Shown: positions 1 to 9,675, counted from the stretch's first letter. The stretch is 64,000 bases of DNA from Vandammella animalimorsus (GCF_002285265.1 NZ_NSJB01000001.1:985642-1049641); one strand, 5' to 3'. Notes: generated by a model from the sequence alone, not told the origin. Numbers and translations: made by a program.

Positions 1-781
1 AGCTCGCTTCCAGCATGGCCTTGGCGATGCCGCGCAGGATGTGGATTTCCTGCTCGCGCAAATCGGCCCGGTTGAACAGCTGCTGCAGCCTTGGCATCAG
101 CTTTTTGGGCGCCGCCGGGTCCAGATAGCCAATGGCCTGCAGGCCCTGCTGCCAATGCGCCAGCATGGCCTGCACGGCCTGGGCATCGGCGCGGCGCGCG
201 CCTGCCGGCGCGGCCTGGTCAGCGCCGCTGCCTTCACATGTCGCTTGCGCCTCCTGGCCACGCTCCAGGCTGTCGAGCAGCAGCCGCCACTCATAGGCAA
301 TGACCTGCACGGCCGCTGCCAGGTTCAGCGAGCCAAAATCCGCCGCCGTGGGGATTTGCAAGGCCACATGGCAGCGGTACACATCCTGGTTGCGCATGCC
401 GTAGCGCTCACTGCCAAAGACAAAGGCCACGCCATACGGCGCCTGGCCCTGCAGGCCCTGGCCCAGCTGCTCTCGCAGCCAGGCCATGTGCTGGCGCGGG
501 CTGCGGGTGGGCGGGCCGAAATCCCGGGCCACCATGGCCGTGGCGCACACGTGGTGCATGCCCTGCAAGGCCTCATCCAGCGTGGCCACGGTGCGCGCCT
601 TGGCCAGCACGTCGGTGGCGCCACTGGCGCGCTCGATGGCCTCCTGGCGCTGCAGCACATCGGGCCAGCGGGGCTCGACCAGCACCAAGTCATCGAAGCC
701 CATGGTGCGCATGGCCCGCGCCACCGCCCCCACATTGCCTGCGTGGCTGGTCTGGATGAGAACAAAGCGGGTGTGCAACAT
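1..781 (-). CDS. trmJ: tRNA (cytidine/uridine-2'-O-)-methyltransferase TrmJ (3' end cut by window edge)
   Basis: SpoU/TrmH-family methyltransferase that 2'-O-methylates position 32 of tRNAs in the cytoplasm. The protein starts MLHTRFVLIQTSHAGNVG, the classic N-terminal TrmJ block that precedes the AdoMet-binding knot. It continues with a GFDDLVLVEP block and a VFGSERYG motif near residue 125 that is diagnostic for the SPOUT fold. The last visible residues, LREQEIHILRGIAKAMLEAS, match the C-terminal helix of TrmJ, so only a few residues lie beyond base 1. It is divergent from suhB with about 240 bp between the starts, an arrangement I know from other Burkholderiales. Start is the ATG at 781-779. 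Function is confident from family motifs. Confidence 0.9.
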   Translation of the reverse strand, partial: MLHTRFVLIQTSHAGNVGAVARAMRTMGFDDLVLVEPRWPDVLQRQEAIERASGATDVLAKARTVATLDEALQGMHHVCATAMVARDFGPPTRSPRQHMAWLREQLGQGLQGQAPYGVAFVFGSERYGMRNQDVYRCHVALQIPTAADFGSLNLAAAVQVIAYEWRLLLDSLERGQEAQATCEGSGADQAAPAGARRADAQAVQAMLAHWQQGLQAIGYLDPAAPKKLMPRLQQLFNRADLREQEIHILRGIAKAMLEAS

Positions 782-809
782 GGCTGGGGGCGGGATCAAG
801 TGATGAAGG

Positions 810-836
810 TTGGAGCGCCCGGGGCGCGGGTAAAAT
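810..836 (+). promoter_or_regulatory. putative sigma-70 promoter for suhB
   Basis: TTGGAG at 810-815 and TAAAAT at 831-836 lie in the trmJ/suhB divergent gap. The 15-base spacer is shorter than ideal, so only the -10 element is reasonably convincing. Confidence 0.3.
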
Positions 837-1022
837 CCCGCCTTGGCAGGCGCGCTCGAGGGATCTTGAGTGTGCCTGCATTTTGTTGCGCTGCCGCGCT
901 CGCCGCCCCGGCCCACGGCCTGGCCCCCACACCACCTGCCAACATTGCCGCAGCACGCGGCCAGGGCCCCAGGCCCTGGCCGCTGGGCTGCACGCATGCT
1001 GATTTGCCCCACCATCGCCCCC

Positions 1023-1988
1023 ATGAGCACCAGTTCCACCAGCCTCCATCCCATGCTCAACGTTGCCATCAAGGCAGCGCGCGCGGCCGGCAGCGTCATC
1101 AACCGCGCCGCGCTGGATGTGGAGGCCGTGCGCGTTTCCCAGAAGCAGATCAATGACTTCGTCACCGAGGTCGATACCGCCGCCGAAGAGGCCATCGTGC
1201 AAACCCTGCTGGGCGCCTACCCCAGGCACGGCATCCTGGCCGAGGAAAGCGGCCAACGGCACGGCAACCCCGACGCCGAGCACGTCTGGATCATCGACCC
1301 GCTGGACGGCACGACCAATTTCATCCACGGCTTTCCGGTCTATTGCGTCAGCATTGCGCTGTCCGTCAAGGGCCGCATCGAGCAGGCCGTGGTCTATGAC
1401 CCCAGCCGCAACGACCTGTTCACCGCCACGCTGGGGCGCGGCGCCTTCCTCAACGACCGCCGCATCCGCGTGAGCAAGCGCACGCAGCTGCACGACTGCC
1501 TGATCTGCACCGGCTTTCCGTTCCGCAAGGGCGACGACTGGGCCCAGTACCTGCAGATCTTCACCGAGCTGACGCAAAAAACCGCCGGCCTGCGCCGCCC
1601 CGGCGCTGCGGCGCTGGATCTGGCCTATGTGGCCGCAGGCTTCAGCGACGGCTTTTTCGAAACCGGCCTGAACATCTGGGACGTGGCCGCCGGCAGCCTG
1701 CTGGTGACCGAGGCCGGGGGCCTGGTGGGCAATTTCACCGGCGAGGCCAACTTCCTTGAGCAGCGCGAATGCATGGCCGCCGCGCCGCGCGTCTATGGGC
1801 AACTGGTGCCCATCCTGGGCAAGTACAGCCGCTTTGCCGGCGCCCAGGCCAAGCAGGAAGTGGCCACGCGCTCGCGCGCGCTGCGCCAGGTGCTGGGCCT
1901 GCCGGCCATGCCCGAGCCCGCCGACCAGGCCGCGCCAGCGGCCAGCGAAGAAGGCGCTGGCCAGCCAGGCGAAGGCCCAGCGGCATGA
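1023..1988 (+). CDS. suhB: inositol monophosphatase family protein (SuhB-like)
   Basis: Mg-dependent phosphatase of the inositol monophosphatase family, 321 aa. The metal and substrate motifs are intact: an EES acid pair, [17 protein letters not shown] (the DPxDGTxNF signature), and a C-terminal [17 protein letters not shown] block. SuhB hydrolyses inositol-1-phosphate and in E. coli also joins rRNA antitermination complexes; which role dominates here is not visible. Start chosen at ATG 1023 ([14 protein letters not shown]), because family members begin just before the SLHPMLN block; the frame stays open upstream to 870. The last 50 or so residues form an Ala/Pro/Glu-rich tail longer than in E. 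coli SuhB. Confidence 0.88.
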   Translation: MSTSSTSLHPMLNVAIKAARAAGSVINRAALDVEAVRVSQKQINDFVTEVDTAAEEAIVQTLLGAYPRHGILAEESGQRHGNPDAEHVWIIDPLDGTTNFIHGFPVYCVSIALSVKGRIEQAVVYDPSRNDLFTATLGRGAFLNDRRIRVSKRTQLHDCLICTGFPFRKGDDWAQYLQIFTELTQKTAGLRRPGAAALDLAYVAAGFSDGFFETGLNIWDVAAGSLLVTEAGGLVGNFTGEANFLEQRECMAAAPRVYGQLVPILGKYSRFAGAQAKQEVATRSRALRQVLGLPAMPEPADQAAPAASEEGAGQPGEGPAA

Positions 1989-2140
1989 GTGCCCTGCCCG
2001 CCGCCTGGGCCGTGGCCGGGCGCGCAGGCTGAGCCCCGCGCGGCCCACACACCGCCGGCCCTCGCCGTGCGGGCTGCGCCGCTTTCAGCGGCAACGCCCC
2101 CCTGCGATGGCCCTTGTTTGCTTGACTGGATGAAAAGGCC

Positions 2141-4975
2141 ATGGCCCTGTTTCCTTTCTTCTCGCGCAACAAAAACGCTCCGACGCCTGCAGCGCCGCCC
2201 GCCCAGGCCAAGGCCCCTGCCAGCGCCCCGGTTGCAGAGCCCCACCCGCTCGACACCGTGACGGGCGGCATTTTTTCCGCGGAGAATTCCGCCCAGCGCC
2301 AAGAGCGCGTGGCCCAGTGGCTGCAAAGCCAGCCAGACGCTGCGCTGCTGCAACAAGTCTATAAAGCCCTCAGCGCCCGCGACCAGGGCGCTGCCAAACC
2401 CATTCGCCAACGTATGAACGACATCCGCCAATCCCAACACCAGGAAGAAGCCAGCCAGGACTGGGCCGCCAAAGCCGAAAAAATCCTCGGCGCCGGCACC
2501 TTCCGCATTGCCGACGGCATGGCCTGGCTGCGCGATGCCGCCAAGGCCGGCGCGCCGCTGTCCAAGGAGCCCCTGGCCGAGCTGCGCAGCCGCATTGCCG
2601 AGCGCGTCAAGGCCCTGGAAGACCTGCAGCACAAGGCCATGGTGCAGAAAGAGGCCGCCGTGCTGCTGGCCCAGCGCATCGACGTGCTCTCGACCAAGCC
2701 CTGGCAGCACGCCAGCGAGGCCGAGGCCACGCTGGCCCAGGACGTGCAGAAGTGGCACGCCACCGCGCAAGAGCTCAGCCAGGCCGAGCTGTGGGGCAGT
2801 GTCGAGCCGCGCCACAGCAACGCCATCGACAGCTCGCGCGTGCAGCTGCAGCAGGTCTTCGAAGCCTTTGGCGCCGCGCTGGCGCAGGCCCGCCAAGCCG
2901 CCGAAGACCCCCAGGCGCCGCTGCCGCAGGTGCAGGTCTGGGCCGATGAACTGCGCACCCTGCACGGCGGCCAGGCCGCGGCCAGCGCCGGCCAGGCCGC
3001 CGCGCCGCTCTCGCCCGAGCAACAGGCCAAAATCAGCGCCGCCCTCAAGGCCCTGGAGCAAACCGTGCGGCAAGGTCAGGCCAAGCAAAGCAGCCAGGCC
3101 GCTGCCGCATTGCGCGAGAGCCTCAAGGAGCTGCACGGCAGCGTGGACGCCGAGCTGGAGCGGCGCATCAACCGCGCCCTGATCGACGCCGGCGATTTGC
3201 AAGGCTGGCAGCGCTGGGGCGCCAACCAGGTGCGCGAGGAGTTGATTGCCCGCGCCGAGCAACTCATGGATGCCCAGGGCAAGCCCCAGGCCAGCGGCAA
3301 GGCCCTGCAGGCCCAGGTGCGCGAGCTGCACGAGCAATGGCGCCAGGTCGACCGCTCCAGCCCGCCCAACGGCCACCTGTGGAAGCGCTTTGACGAAGCC
3401 ATGGGCAAGGCCCGCGCCGTCGTGGACGAATGGCTCAGCAAGGTCAAGGCCGAAAGCCAGGCCCACAAGGCCCAGCGCCAGGCCATCATCGACGAGCTGC
3501 GCGCCTTCGCCGGCGGCCCCGAGCAGGCCAGCGCCGACCTCAAGGCCCTGAACCGCCAACTGCGGCAATTTGCCGAGCGCTGGCGCAACGCCGGCCACGT
3601 CAGCGACAAGATCTTCACCCAGCTGCAAACCCAGTGGAAAGAGGCCTACGACGCCGCCAGCGCCCCGCTGGAGCAGGCCCGCAAGCGCAGCGCCGAGCTG
3701 CGCCGCAGCCTGATCGAACAGGCCCAGACCCTGGCCGAACGCCAGCCGCTGGACATCCGCGCCATCAAGGAGCTGCAACAGCGCTGGCAGACCGAAGCCC
3801 AGAGCGTGCCGCTGGAGCGCAGGCTCGAGCTCAAGCTCTGGGACGCCTTCCGCCAGCCGCTCGATGCCGCCTTCAGCCGCAAGAGCGCGCAGCGCCACCA
3901 GGCCCAGGCGGCCGCATCGGCCCACGACCAGGCCGTGCTGCAAGCCGCCCAGACCCTGGAGCAGGCCGTGGCCAGCGGCGACGCCCAAAGCATCCGCGAT
4001 GCCATGCAGGCCCTGCAGGGCGCCGTGCGCAGCGCCCCGGCAGACGCCACCCCGACGACAGCCACCCCCGAAGCCACAGAAGGCAGCGCGCCAGCGGCCG
4101 CCGCGCCCGGCCATGAGGCCGCCGCCAATGCGCCCACAGCCACCAGCGCCCAAGCCCAGCCGGCCCCAGCCGCCGCGCCCGAGGCGGCTGCCGCCGACGG
4201 GGCAGAACCTGCCGCGCCGGCCGAGGACGGCGCGCCAGCAGCGGCCAGCGACGATGCTGCTGCCGAACCCACTACCCCTGCCGCATCCGCTGCCCCCGCT
4301 GCGGCACCGGCCAGGCCCGTCATCGCCGTGCGCGGCGACGACCGCCCAGGCGCCCAGCCCGCCAGTGGCGCACACTCCGCTGCGCGCAGCGCAAGGCCCG
4401 GCGCACGCCCCGATGCCCGCCGCGAACGCCATGAGCGCAACGACCGTAGCGAGCGCCATGAGCGCCATGAGCGCCATGAGCGCCGCGAACGGCCGGCGGC
4501 CGCGCCGCGCCTGGGCGATGCCGCCTTCCGCGCCCAGCGTCAGGCCATGGACAACGCCCAGGCCGCGCTGCGCAAGCTGGCCGCGCAAGCCCATGGCGAA
4601 ACCCTGACACAACTGCTGCAGGCCTGGAGCCAGCGCGACGCCCAGGCCGTGCCGGCGCACGCCCAGCTGGGCAAGCACCTGCCGGCCAGCCAATACAACG
4701 AGTGGAAGCAGCAAATCGGCCAGGCCGTCAGCGCCAGCTCCGAAGCCCAGGCCCAGGCCCTGCTGCGCCTGGAAGTGGCCGCCGACGTGCCCACGCCGGC
4801 CGAACACCTGAGCGAGCGCCGCGCGCTGCAGTTGCAGCTGCTCACCCAGCGCCATGCCGCCGGCCCCGAGCAAACCTGGGCCGAGGATGTGCGCAACGTC
4901 CTGGCCGGCGCCGCCGACGCACACAGCAGCAAGCGGCTGCAGGCTGCGCTGAAGGTCTTGCTCAAGCGCAGCTGA
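2141..4975 (+). CDS. DUF349 domain-containing protein
   Basis: Large cytoplasmic protein of 944 aa, no signal peptide. It is mostly helical and charged, with several repeats of the DUF349 pattern in the first 600 residues, for example blocks around ELHEQWRQVDR, LWKRFDEAM and QLQTQWKEAYD. An Ala/Pro/Glu low-complexity linker at about residues 630-740 is followed by an Arg/His/Glu stretch in which a 9-bp DNA unit is repeated (about 4451-4485, encoding RHE units). A globular C-terminal domain follows. DUF349 proteins have no agreed biochemical role, and I infer none. It ends 31 bp before a strong terminator shared with the convergent erpA. Confidence 0.8.
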   Translation: MALFPFFSRNKNAPTPAAPPAQAKAPASAPVAEPHPLDTVTGGIFSAENSAQRQERVAQWLQSQPDAALLQQVYKALSARDQGAAKPIRQRMNDIRQSQHQEEASQDWAAKAEKILGAGTFRIADGMAWLRDAAKAGAPLSKEPLAELRSRIAERVKALEDLQHKAMVQKEAAVLLAQRIDVLSTKPWQHASEAEATLAQDVQKWHATAQELSQAELWGSVEPRHSNAIDSSRVQLQQVFEAFGAALAQARQAAEDPQAPLPQVQVWADELRTLHGGQAAASAGQAAAPLSPEQQAKISAALKALEQTVRQGQAKQSSQAAAALRESLKELHGSVDAELERRINRALIDAGDLQGWQRWGANQVREELIARAEQLMDAQGKPQASGKALQAQVRELHEQWRQVDRSSPPNGHLWKRFDEAMGKARAVVDEWLSKVKAESQAHKAQRQAIIDELRAFAGGPEQASADLKALNRQLRQFAERWRNAGHVSDKIFTQLQTQWKEAYDAASAPLEQARKRSAELRRSLIEQAQTLAERQPLDIRAIKELQQRWQTEAQSVPLERRLELKLWDAFRQPLDAAFSRKSAQRHQAQAAASAHDQAVLQAAQTLEQAVASGDAQSIRDAMQALQGAVRSAPADATPTTATPEATEGSAPAAAAPGHEAAANAPTATSAQAQPAPAAAPEAAAADGAEPAAPAEDGAPAAASDDAAAEPTTPAASAAPAAAPARPVIAVRGDDRPGAQPASGAHSAARSARPGARPDARRERHERNDRSERHERHERHERRERPAAAPRLGDAAFRAQRQAMDNAQAALRKLAAQAHGETLTQLLQAWSQRDAQAVPAHAQLGKHLPASQYNEWKQQIGQAVSASSEAQAQALLRLEVAADVPTPAEHLSERRALQLQLLTQRHAAGPEQTWAEDVRNVLAGAADAHSSKRLQAALKVLLKRS

Positions 4976-5005
4976 CGCCCAGCGCCCCACGCGCCCGCCC
5001 ATGCA

Positions 5006-5040
5006 AAAAGCCCCGCAGACTACGGTCTGACGGGGCTTTG
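5006..5040. terminator. bidirectional Rho-independent terminator between DUF349 gene and erpA
   Basis: Stem AAAGCCCCG (5007-5015) pairs with CGGGGCTTT (5031-5039), extended inward by CAGAC/GTCTG with a single bulge and a TACG loop. A-rich and T-rich flanks let it act for both convergent genes. Confidence 0.75.
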
Positions 5041-5146
5041 TCTTGGGGCCTTGCCTTTGTCGGCTTGTCGGCAGCGCTCAGTATCTGCTGGGGTTTGTCT
5101 TCACGCGGGGGCTGGGGCGCGCGCAAGCGCCCTGCACTTCAAATGC

Positions 5147-5524
5147 TCACACCGAGAAGCTTGAGCCACAGCCACAGGTGGTGGTGGCATTGGGGTTCTT
5201 GATGACGAACTGCGCCCCTTGCAGGTCTTCCTTGTAGTCGATCTCCGCGCCCAACAGGTATTGGTAGCTCATGGCGTCGATCAGCAGCGAGACGCCATTC
5301 TTGGTCATGGTCGTGTCGTCCTCATTGGTGATCTCGTCGAAGGTGAAGCCGTACTGAAAGCCCGAGCAGCCGCCGCCCTGGACGAAAACCCGCAGCTTCA
5401 GATCCGGGTTGCCCTCTTCGGCAATCAGGTCGGCCACCTTGGCGGCGGCGGCGTCCGTGAAGTGGATCGGGGCGGGCATGGACGTGGCCTCAGGGCTGGT
5501 GGTGTTTTCAACGGCGGTATTCAT
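5147..5524 (-). CDS. erpA: iron-sulfur cluster insertion protein ErpA
   Basis: A-type Fe-S carrier of 125 aa that hands clusters to apo-enzymes, including those of isoprenoid synthesis such as IspG/IspH. The three ligand cysteines are visible: C53 in [11 protein letters not shown], and C117 and C119 in CGCGSSF near the C-terminus. The FDEI and DAMSYQYL segments are typical of ErpA rather than IscA. Start at ATG 5524 is supported by GGAGAA 5 bases upstream; an open frame continues upstream but has no family similarity. Confidence 0.92.
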   Translation of the reverse strand: MNTAVENTTSPEATSMPAPIHFTDAAAAKVADLIAEEGNPDLKLRVFVQGGGCSGFQYGFTFDEITNEDDTTMTKNGVSLLIDAMSYQYLLGAEIDYKEDLQGAQFVIKNPNATTTCGCGSSFSV

Positions 5525-5579
5525 CGTATTTCTCCGGTCGATGGCAAATGCAAAATGGTTGGCGGCGCAGGCGGCGATG

Positions 5580-6215
5580 CTAGGCCAATTTGGATGGCTG
5601 CGCTGCCGGGCTGGTCTTTGTGGCGGCGGCATTGCGGCGCGCGGCGTCGAGCGCATCCAGCGCCTGCAATGGATTGTCTTGCGCCGCCAGGGGCGGCACG
5701 GCAGGGGCGCGCTGCGGCTGCGGCTGCGGCTGCGGCTGCGGCTGCGGCTGCGGCTGCGATTGTGACTGCGGTTGAGGGCCGCGGGCCGCGGCAGGCTCGG
5801 GCACGCCAGGCGGCGCAGCCTGTGCGGCCGGGCCGCGCTCCTCGGCAGCCGCAGGCGGCACAATGGGCTGCATGCGCCCGGAGATCAAGGCGCCCTGGTG
5901 CATCTCAAGCTGCCGGTAGCTGACATCGCCATTGACGCGCGCCTTGGGCTGCAAGTCCAGCATCAGCGCGGCATGCAGCGGGCCTTCGACCACGCCATTG
6001 ACGATGATGGTGTCGGCCTGGATGCCGCCGCTGACCCGCCCGTGCTCGGAGACGAACACCAGCGTGCCTTTCTTGGACTTGGCCTCATCGCCCGAGAGTG
6101 TGCCCTCGACCGTGCCATCGATGCGGATGCCATCGGCAAAGGTGATGTCGCCGTGCACGTGGCAGCCTTGGGCGATCAGGCTGCGGATAGGGGGTTGCTT
6201 GCTTTTGGAAAACAT
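5580..6215 (-). CDS. bactofilin (polymer-forming cytoskeletal protein)
   Basis: Bactofilin of 211 aa. The central beta-helix domain (about residues 10-115) carries [21 protein letters not shown] and GTVEG-type repeats, and begins after the short N-terminal MFSKSK segment usual for the family. Bactofilins self-assemble into membrane-associated filaments that act in cell shape or polarity. The C-terminal tail (about residues 120-211) is Pro/Ala/Gln-rich and includes a (PQ) run encoded by eight perfect copies of a hexanucleotide. It lies between erpA and the DUF6776-like gene, all leftward. Confidence 0.88.
   Translation of the reverse strand: MFSKSKQPPIRSLIAQGCHVHGDITFADGIRIDGTVEGTLSGDEAKSKKGTLVFVSEHGRVSGGIQADTIIVNGVVEGPLHAALMLDLQPKARVNGDVSYRQLEMHQGALISGRMQPIVPPAAAEERGPAAQAAPPGVPEPAAARGPQPQSQSQPQPQPQPQPQPQPQRAPAVPPLAAQDNPLQALDALDAARRNAAATKTSPAAQPSKLA
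5711..5758. repeat. hexanucleotide microsatellite, 8 perfect copies
   Basis: Unit GCTGCG repeated eight times without interruption inside the bactofilin gene. On the minus strand it encodes the Pro-Gln run of the C-terminal tail. Copy-number changes would keep the reading frame. Confidence 0.95.
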
Positions 6216-6367
6216 CGTTGGCTTTCAGGCAAAAGAGAAGGCGCTGCAGGGCGGGCCATCACGGCATGGCCCCAAAAGCCGCAAGGGTACTACGGAACCC
6301 CGGGCGCCAGCGAGCCCCCGGCCATGCACCGGCAGCGCGCGCTCAGCCTGCCGTGCAGGCCCGCAAC

Positions 6368-7210
6368 TCAAGGCCCAGCCGCCGGCGACTTCACGGCCTG
6401 GCCCCGGGCCAAGCGCACCGTTTGCCGCGCGCGCTCCTGCCCGCCCTCGCGCACGATGGCGGTGATGCTGCGCACTTTCACGTCTGCGGGCACTTGCCAG
6501 TGCCCTTCCAGGCGCTGGTAGCGGCCAAACTGCAGCGCCTGCTGGCGCTGCGCGGGCGGCAGCCCCCAGGGCTTGCCGCCTTGCTGTGCGTCGATCTGCC
6601 AGTGCAGCTGGCCATTGAATGGCGCTGCGTCGCGGCGCGGCTGCATCAGCAGGATCTGCCAGTGCAGCTGCTGGCCATCGCCGCTGCGTTGCGCCTCCAG
6701 GCTGCGGATGCTCAGGGCCCCGCCTTCACCGGCGGGCAGCAGGTTTTCGTAAAAGCCCAGGTCATCGCGCAGGCGCTGGTTTTCGGCCTGCAGCTGCTCG
6801 ATGTGCTGCTGCAGCTGGGCGATGGTGGCCGCATGCGCCAGGCGCAGCGCATCGGGCAGGGGCTGCTGGCCGGCGTCGTCTTCAGTTTCAGTCTCGGTCG
6901 GCGGCCGCGCCTTGCCATCGCCCTGCTGCGCGGCCACCGCCGGGCCCATGGCGGCCTGTGTGGCCTGGGCCTGGTTTTGCAACTGGCGCTGCAGCGCCAG
7001 CATGTCCTGGCGCAGGCGCTGCAATTGCTGCTGCGCCACGGCCTGCTCGCGCCAGCGCGCCAGCAGCTCCTGGCCCCAGCGCAGCCCGCCATAGAGCAGC
7101 ACCAGCAAGGCCGCCAGCAGCAGCAGGCGCAAGGGCCAGGGCAGCAGTCTGCGCGGCGTCAGGCGGCGGCTGGCGGCTGGAATGCGGCGGGGAAATGGGC
7201 GCAGGCGCAT
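6368..7210 (-). CDS. DUF6776-like membrane-anchored protein
   Basis: 280 aa. A basic N-terminus is followed by one clear transmembrane segment (about residues 25-42, LPWPLRLLLLAALLVLLYGG). Two glutamine-rich coiled coils follow (about 45-85 and 130-150), then a globular C-terminal domain containing FYENLLPAGEGG and QILLMQPRRD. This layout matches the DUF6776 family as I remember it, which commonly sits next to bactofilin genes in Burkholderiales. It is probably anchored in the inner membrane with the domain in the periplasm. Function is unknown. Confidence 0.7.
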   Translation of the reverse strand: MRLRPFPRRIPAASRRLTPRRLLPWPLRLLLLAALLVLLYGGLRWGQELLARWREQAVAQQQLQRLRQDMLALQRQLQNQAQATQAAMGPAVAAQQGDGKARPPTETETEDDAGQQPLPDALRLAHAATIAQLQQHIEQLQAENQRLRDDLGFYENLLPAGEGGALSIRSLEAQRSGDGQQLHWQILLMQPRRDAAPFNGQLHWQIDAQQGGKPWGLPPAQRQQALQFGRYQRLEGHWQVPADVKVRSITAIVREGGQERARQTVRLARGQAVKSPAAGP

Positions 7211-7304
7211 GTGGTGTAAGTGGCTAAGCGGCGCCGCTGCGCAGCACTGGCTTGCCAGTGTGCCGTGTGCGGCAGGCAGCGCGGCACTGCCAGTCAGGGC
7301 CTGT

Positions 7305-7452
7305 TCAATGGCTCAGGGCCAAGCCCTGCTGGGTCATGCGCAAGGCGTCGGGGTCGATGCCCACGCTGCGCAGATTGAGCAGTTGCGCGATGAACTCGGC
7401 AGTCACCTGGTCGCTGCCGACCTGAGAGAAGCTGTATTGATAGGCCAGGCAT
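7305..7452 (-). pseudogene. short coding-like frame, apparently frameshifted at its start
   Basis: On the minus strand the frame ending at the TGA 7307-7305 reads LAYQYSFSQVGSDQVTAEF and on to LALSH, with almost every third position G or C, as in real genes here. The only ATG (7452) has a good GAGGAG ribosome site 8 bases upstream but lies in another frame; one base fewer after the ATG would join them. It could be a broken small protein of about 50 residues. I do not recognise the protein. The rest of the 7211-7556 gap shows nothing else. Confidence 0.35.
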
Positions 7453-7556
7453 GACGAGCTCTCCTCAAAAAGTGGGCAAGGGGGATGCGAGCGCCGCCAC
7501 TATGCCAGCAGCGCGCGGGGGCTTGCAACACCCCCCGGGCGCGCCGGCGCGGCGCA

Positions 7557-9269
7557 TCAGGCCACTTGGCTCGCCTGGCCCGCCTGGCTCAGCTCCTGCT
7601 CTTGCAGCACGCGCCACATCACCTTGCCGCTGCCGCTCTTGGGCAGGGCCGGCACGAACTCGATCAGACGCGGCACTTTGTAAACCGCCATGTTGTCGCG
7701 GCACCAGGCCAGGATGTCCTCGGCCGAAGTTTGCGCGTGATCGGGGCGCAGCACGACCACGGCCTTGACGGTCTCGCCCCGATAGTCGTCGCGCGCGGCG
7801 ATGATGCAGGCTTCCTGAATGGCCGGGTGGCGGTACATCAGCGACTCGACCTCCGCCGGCCAGACCTTGAAGCCCGAGGCGTTGATCATGCGCTTGAGGC
7901 GGTCGGTGAGGAAGAAATAGCCTTCCTCATCCACATGGCCCAGGTCGCCGGTGCGGAAAAAGCGCTGCCCGTCGAGGGTGACAAAGGCCTGCTGCGTGGC
8001 CTCGGGCTGCTGCCAGTAGCCTTCGAACACCTGCGGCCCGCTGACCAGGATCTCGCCCTGCTCGCCCGGCGGCTGGGTTTGCAGCGTATCGGGGTCCACC
8101 ACACGCGCTTGCACGCCGATGAAGGGGATGCCCAGGCACTGCAGCTTGGGGGTTTCCATCGGGTTGCTGTGCGAGGGTGCGGCTGTCTCGGTCAGGCCAT
8201 AGCCTTCGATGTAGCGCAGCCCGAACTGCTCGTACAGCCGCTGGGCCACGGCCTGCGGCATGGCCGCGCCGCCGCCGCCGATGTGCTCCAGGCTGCTGAG
8301 GTCGAACTGGGCAAAGTTGGGGCTGGCCATCAGGTCGATCACCATGGTGGGGATGTTGGTCCAGCTGTTGACGCGCCATTTGGAGATCAGCCGCCCGGCC
8401 AGCTCCCGATCCCAGCGGGGCATCAGAATCTGCGTGGCCCCCAGATAAACGCCGCCGTGCATGACCACCACCATGCCCGTGATGTGGAACATCGGCACCA
8501 CCGACAAGGTCACCGAGGCCATGCTTTGCCGCCCCCACAAGGCCGCGGCCATGATGTTGTAGTTGATGCTGCGGTGCAGGTGCATGCAGCCCTTGGGCAG
8601 GCCTGTGGTGCCGCTGGTGTAGGGCAGCACGGCCAGGTGCTCGGCCGTGGCGCAGTGCGCAGGCGGCGCGGCCTCGCAGGCCAGGGCGTCCAGGTAGCGG
8701 TGCACCTGCACGCCTTGCGCGCACGGCGCCGGGTAGTGCGTGCACAGCCAGTCGCGCCAGGCCGGCGGCGGCGCATCATCGCCCTGCACGTTGGCCTCGA
8801 AGGCATCGGTGAACTGCGTCACGATCAGGTGCTGCAGGCGCTGCTGCGCCTGCAGGGCATCACTGGCCTGGGCCAGCTGCGGCGCCAGATCCCCGGTGAC
8901 CAGCGCCACGCGCGCGCCCGAGTCGGCAATGTAGTGCTGCAGCTCCTGGGCCAGGTTCATCGGGTTGACCGGCACCACCACCGCATTGGCGCGCAGCACC
9001 GCATAGTGCGCAGCCACCAGCTGCGGGCAGTTCTGCATCAGCACGATGACGCGATCGCCCTGCTGCACGCCCAGGCTGTGCAGGAAGGCCGCCAGGCGCT
9101 CGACCTGCTCGGCCAGCTGGGCATAGCTGGTCTGGGTGCCGAAGAAAACCAGCGCAGGCTTGTCTGGAAAGCGCTGCGCGCTCACGGCCAGGTTGTGCCA
9201 GACCGAAGTGGCGGACTGCGGAATCTGGTGTGGCATGTTCTTGGGCCAGTGGGCATGGTGCAAGGTCAT
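7557..9269 (-). CDS. long-chain-fatty-acid--CoA ligase (AMP-binding enzyme)
   Basis: ANL-superfamily adenylating enzyme, 570 aa, activating a carboxylic acid (probably medium or long-chain fatty acid) to its CoA thioester. Visible motifs: the phosphate-binding YTSGTTGLPKGCMH loop near residue 200, EGYGLTETAA near 350, the hinge FRTGDLGHVDEEGYFFLTDR, and the C-terminal catalytic lysine in KSGSGKVMWR. Start taken at ATG 9269, ten bases after AAGGAG; a TTG two codons upstream is an alternative. It is a lone leftward gene. Exact substrate cannot be told from sequence. Confidence 0.85.
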   Translation of the reverse strand: MTLHHAHWPKNMPHQIPQSATSVWHNLAVSAQRFPDKPALVFFGTQTSYAQLAEQVERLAAFLHSLGVQQGDRVIVLMQNCPQLVAAHYAVLRANAVVVPVNPMNLAQELQHYIADSGARVALVTGDLAPQLAQASDALQAQQRLQHLIVTQFTDAFEANVQGDDAPPPAWRDWLCTHYPAPCAQGVQVHRYLDALACEAAPPAHCATAEHLAVLPYTSGTTGLPKGCMHLHRSINYNIMAAALWGRQSMASVTLSVVPMFHITGMVVVMHGGVYLGATQILMPRWDRELAGRLISKWRVNSWTNIPTMVIDLMASPNFAQFDLSSLEHIGGGGAAMPQAVAQRLYEQFGLRYIEGYGLTETAAPSHSNPMETPKLQCLGIPFIGVQARVVDPDTLQTQPPGEQGEILVSGPQVFEGYWQQPEATQQAFVTLDGQRFFRTGDLGHVDEEGYFFLTDRLKRMINASGFKVWPAEVESLMYRHPAIQEACIIAARDDYRGETVKAVVVLRPDHAQTSAEDILAWCRDNMAVYKVPRLIEFVPALPKSGSGKVMWRVLQEQELSQAGQASQVA

Positions 9270-9644
9270 GGTCAACGCGCTCCTTCAATGGGAATGGCAA
9301 TGGGAATGGCAGAAATGGCATTGGGCGCAGCAGGCGCCCGCCGGGCAAAACGCTCTGTGCAGACTCCAAGAGCCTGTTCAAAGTCTCGGCGCGGGGTGGG
9401 CAGCAAGTGATTTGGGATGGGCTGCAAAGCGCAAAACGCAGCCATGGCCGCAGCCATGGCCGCAGCTGTGGCCAAGCTTTGCAACGGAGGGCAGAGCCGC
9501 CCCAATCCGCTGGGATTTACCCGCCATGCAGAGACTTTGAGCGGGTTCTAAAGGCAAATGCCGCCGCGCTCAATGGTGGCAGCCCCAGGGTTTGCGCCTC
9601 TCCAGCCCTTTTGCGTCACTTTGGTTACATGACGGGACCAGAAA
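9270..9644. other. gene-free stretch between acyl-CoA ligase and rpoD terminator
   Basis: Holds repeat copy A (9369-9445), a short tandem of a GCAGCCATGGCC unit immediately after it (about 9438-9465), and no supported gene. A weak promoter for the ligase must lie here but I see no convincing -35/-10 pair. Confidence 0.6.
9369..9445 (+). repeat. dispersed intergenic repeat, copy A
   Basis: Begins AGAGCCTGTTCAAAGTCTCG and ends GGGCTGCAAAGCGCAAAACG. Shares these end blocks and the GGGATGGGCTGCAA core with copies at 51201 and 63012. Lies between acyl-CoA ligase and rpoD. Confidence 0.8.
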
Positions 9645-9675
9645 CAAAAAAACCCGCCCAGGGCTGGGCGGGTTG
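9645..9675 (-). terminator. Rho-independent terminator of rpoD
   Basis: Perfect 10-bp stem AACCCGCCCA (9651-9660) with TGGGCGGGTT (9665-9674) and loop GGGC. Read leftward it is followed by a seven-T run, so it stops rpoD transcription about 25 bases after the stop codon. Confidence 0.9.

Noticed and set aside
1793..5002. A 1069-codon open frame on the minus strand opposite the DUF349 gene.
   Set aside because: Low-complexity Gly/Leu/Ala text with no domain, antisense to a coherent helical protein; also a composition effect.
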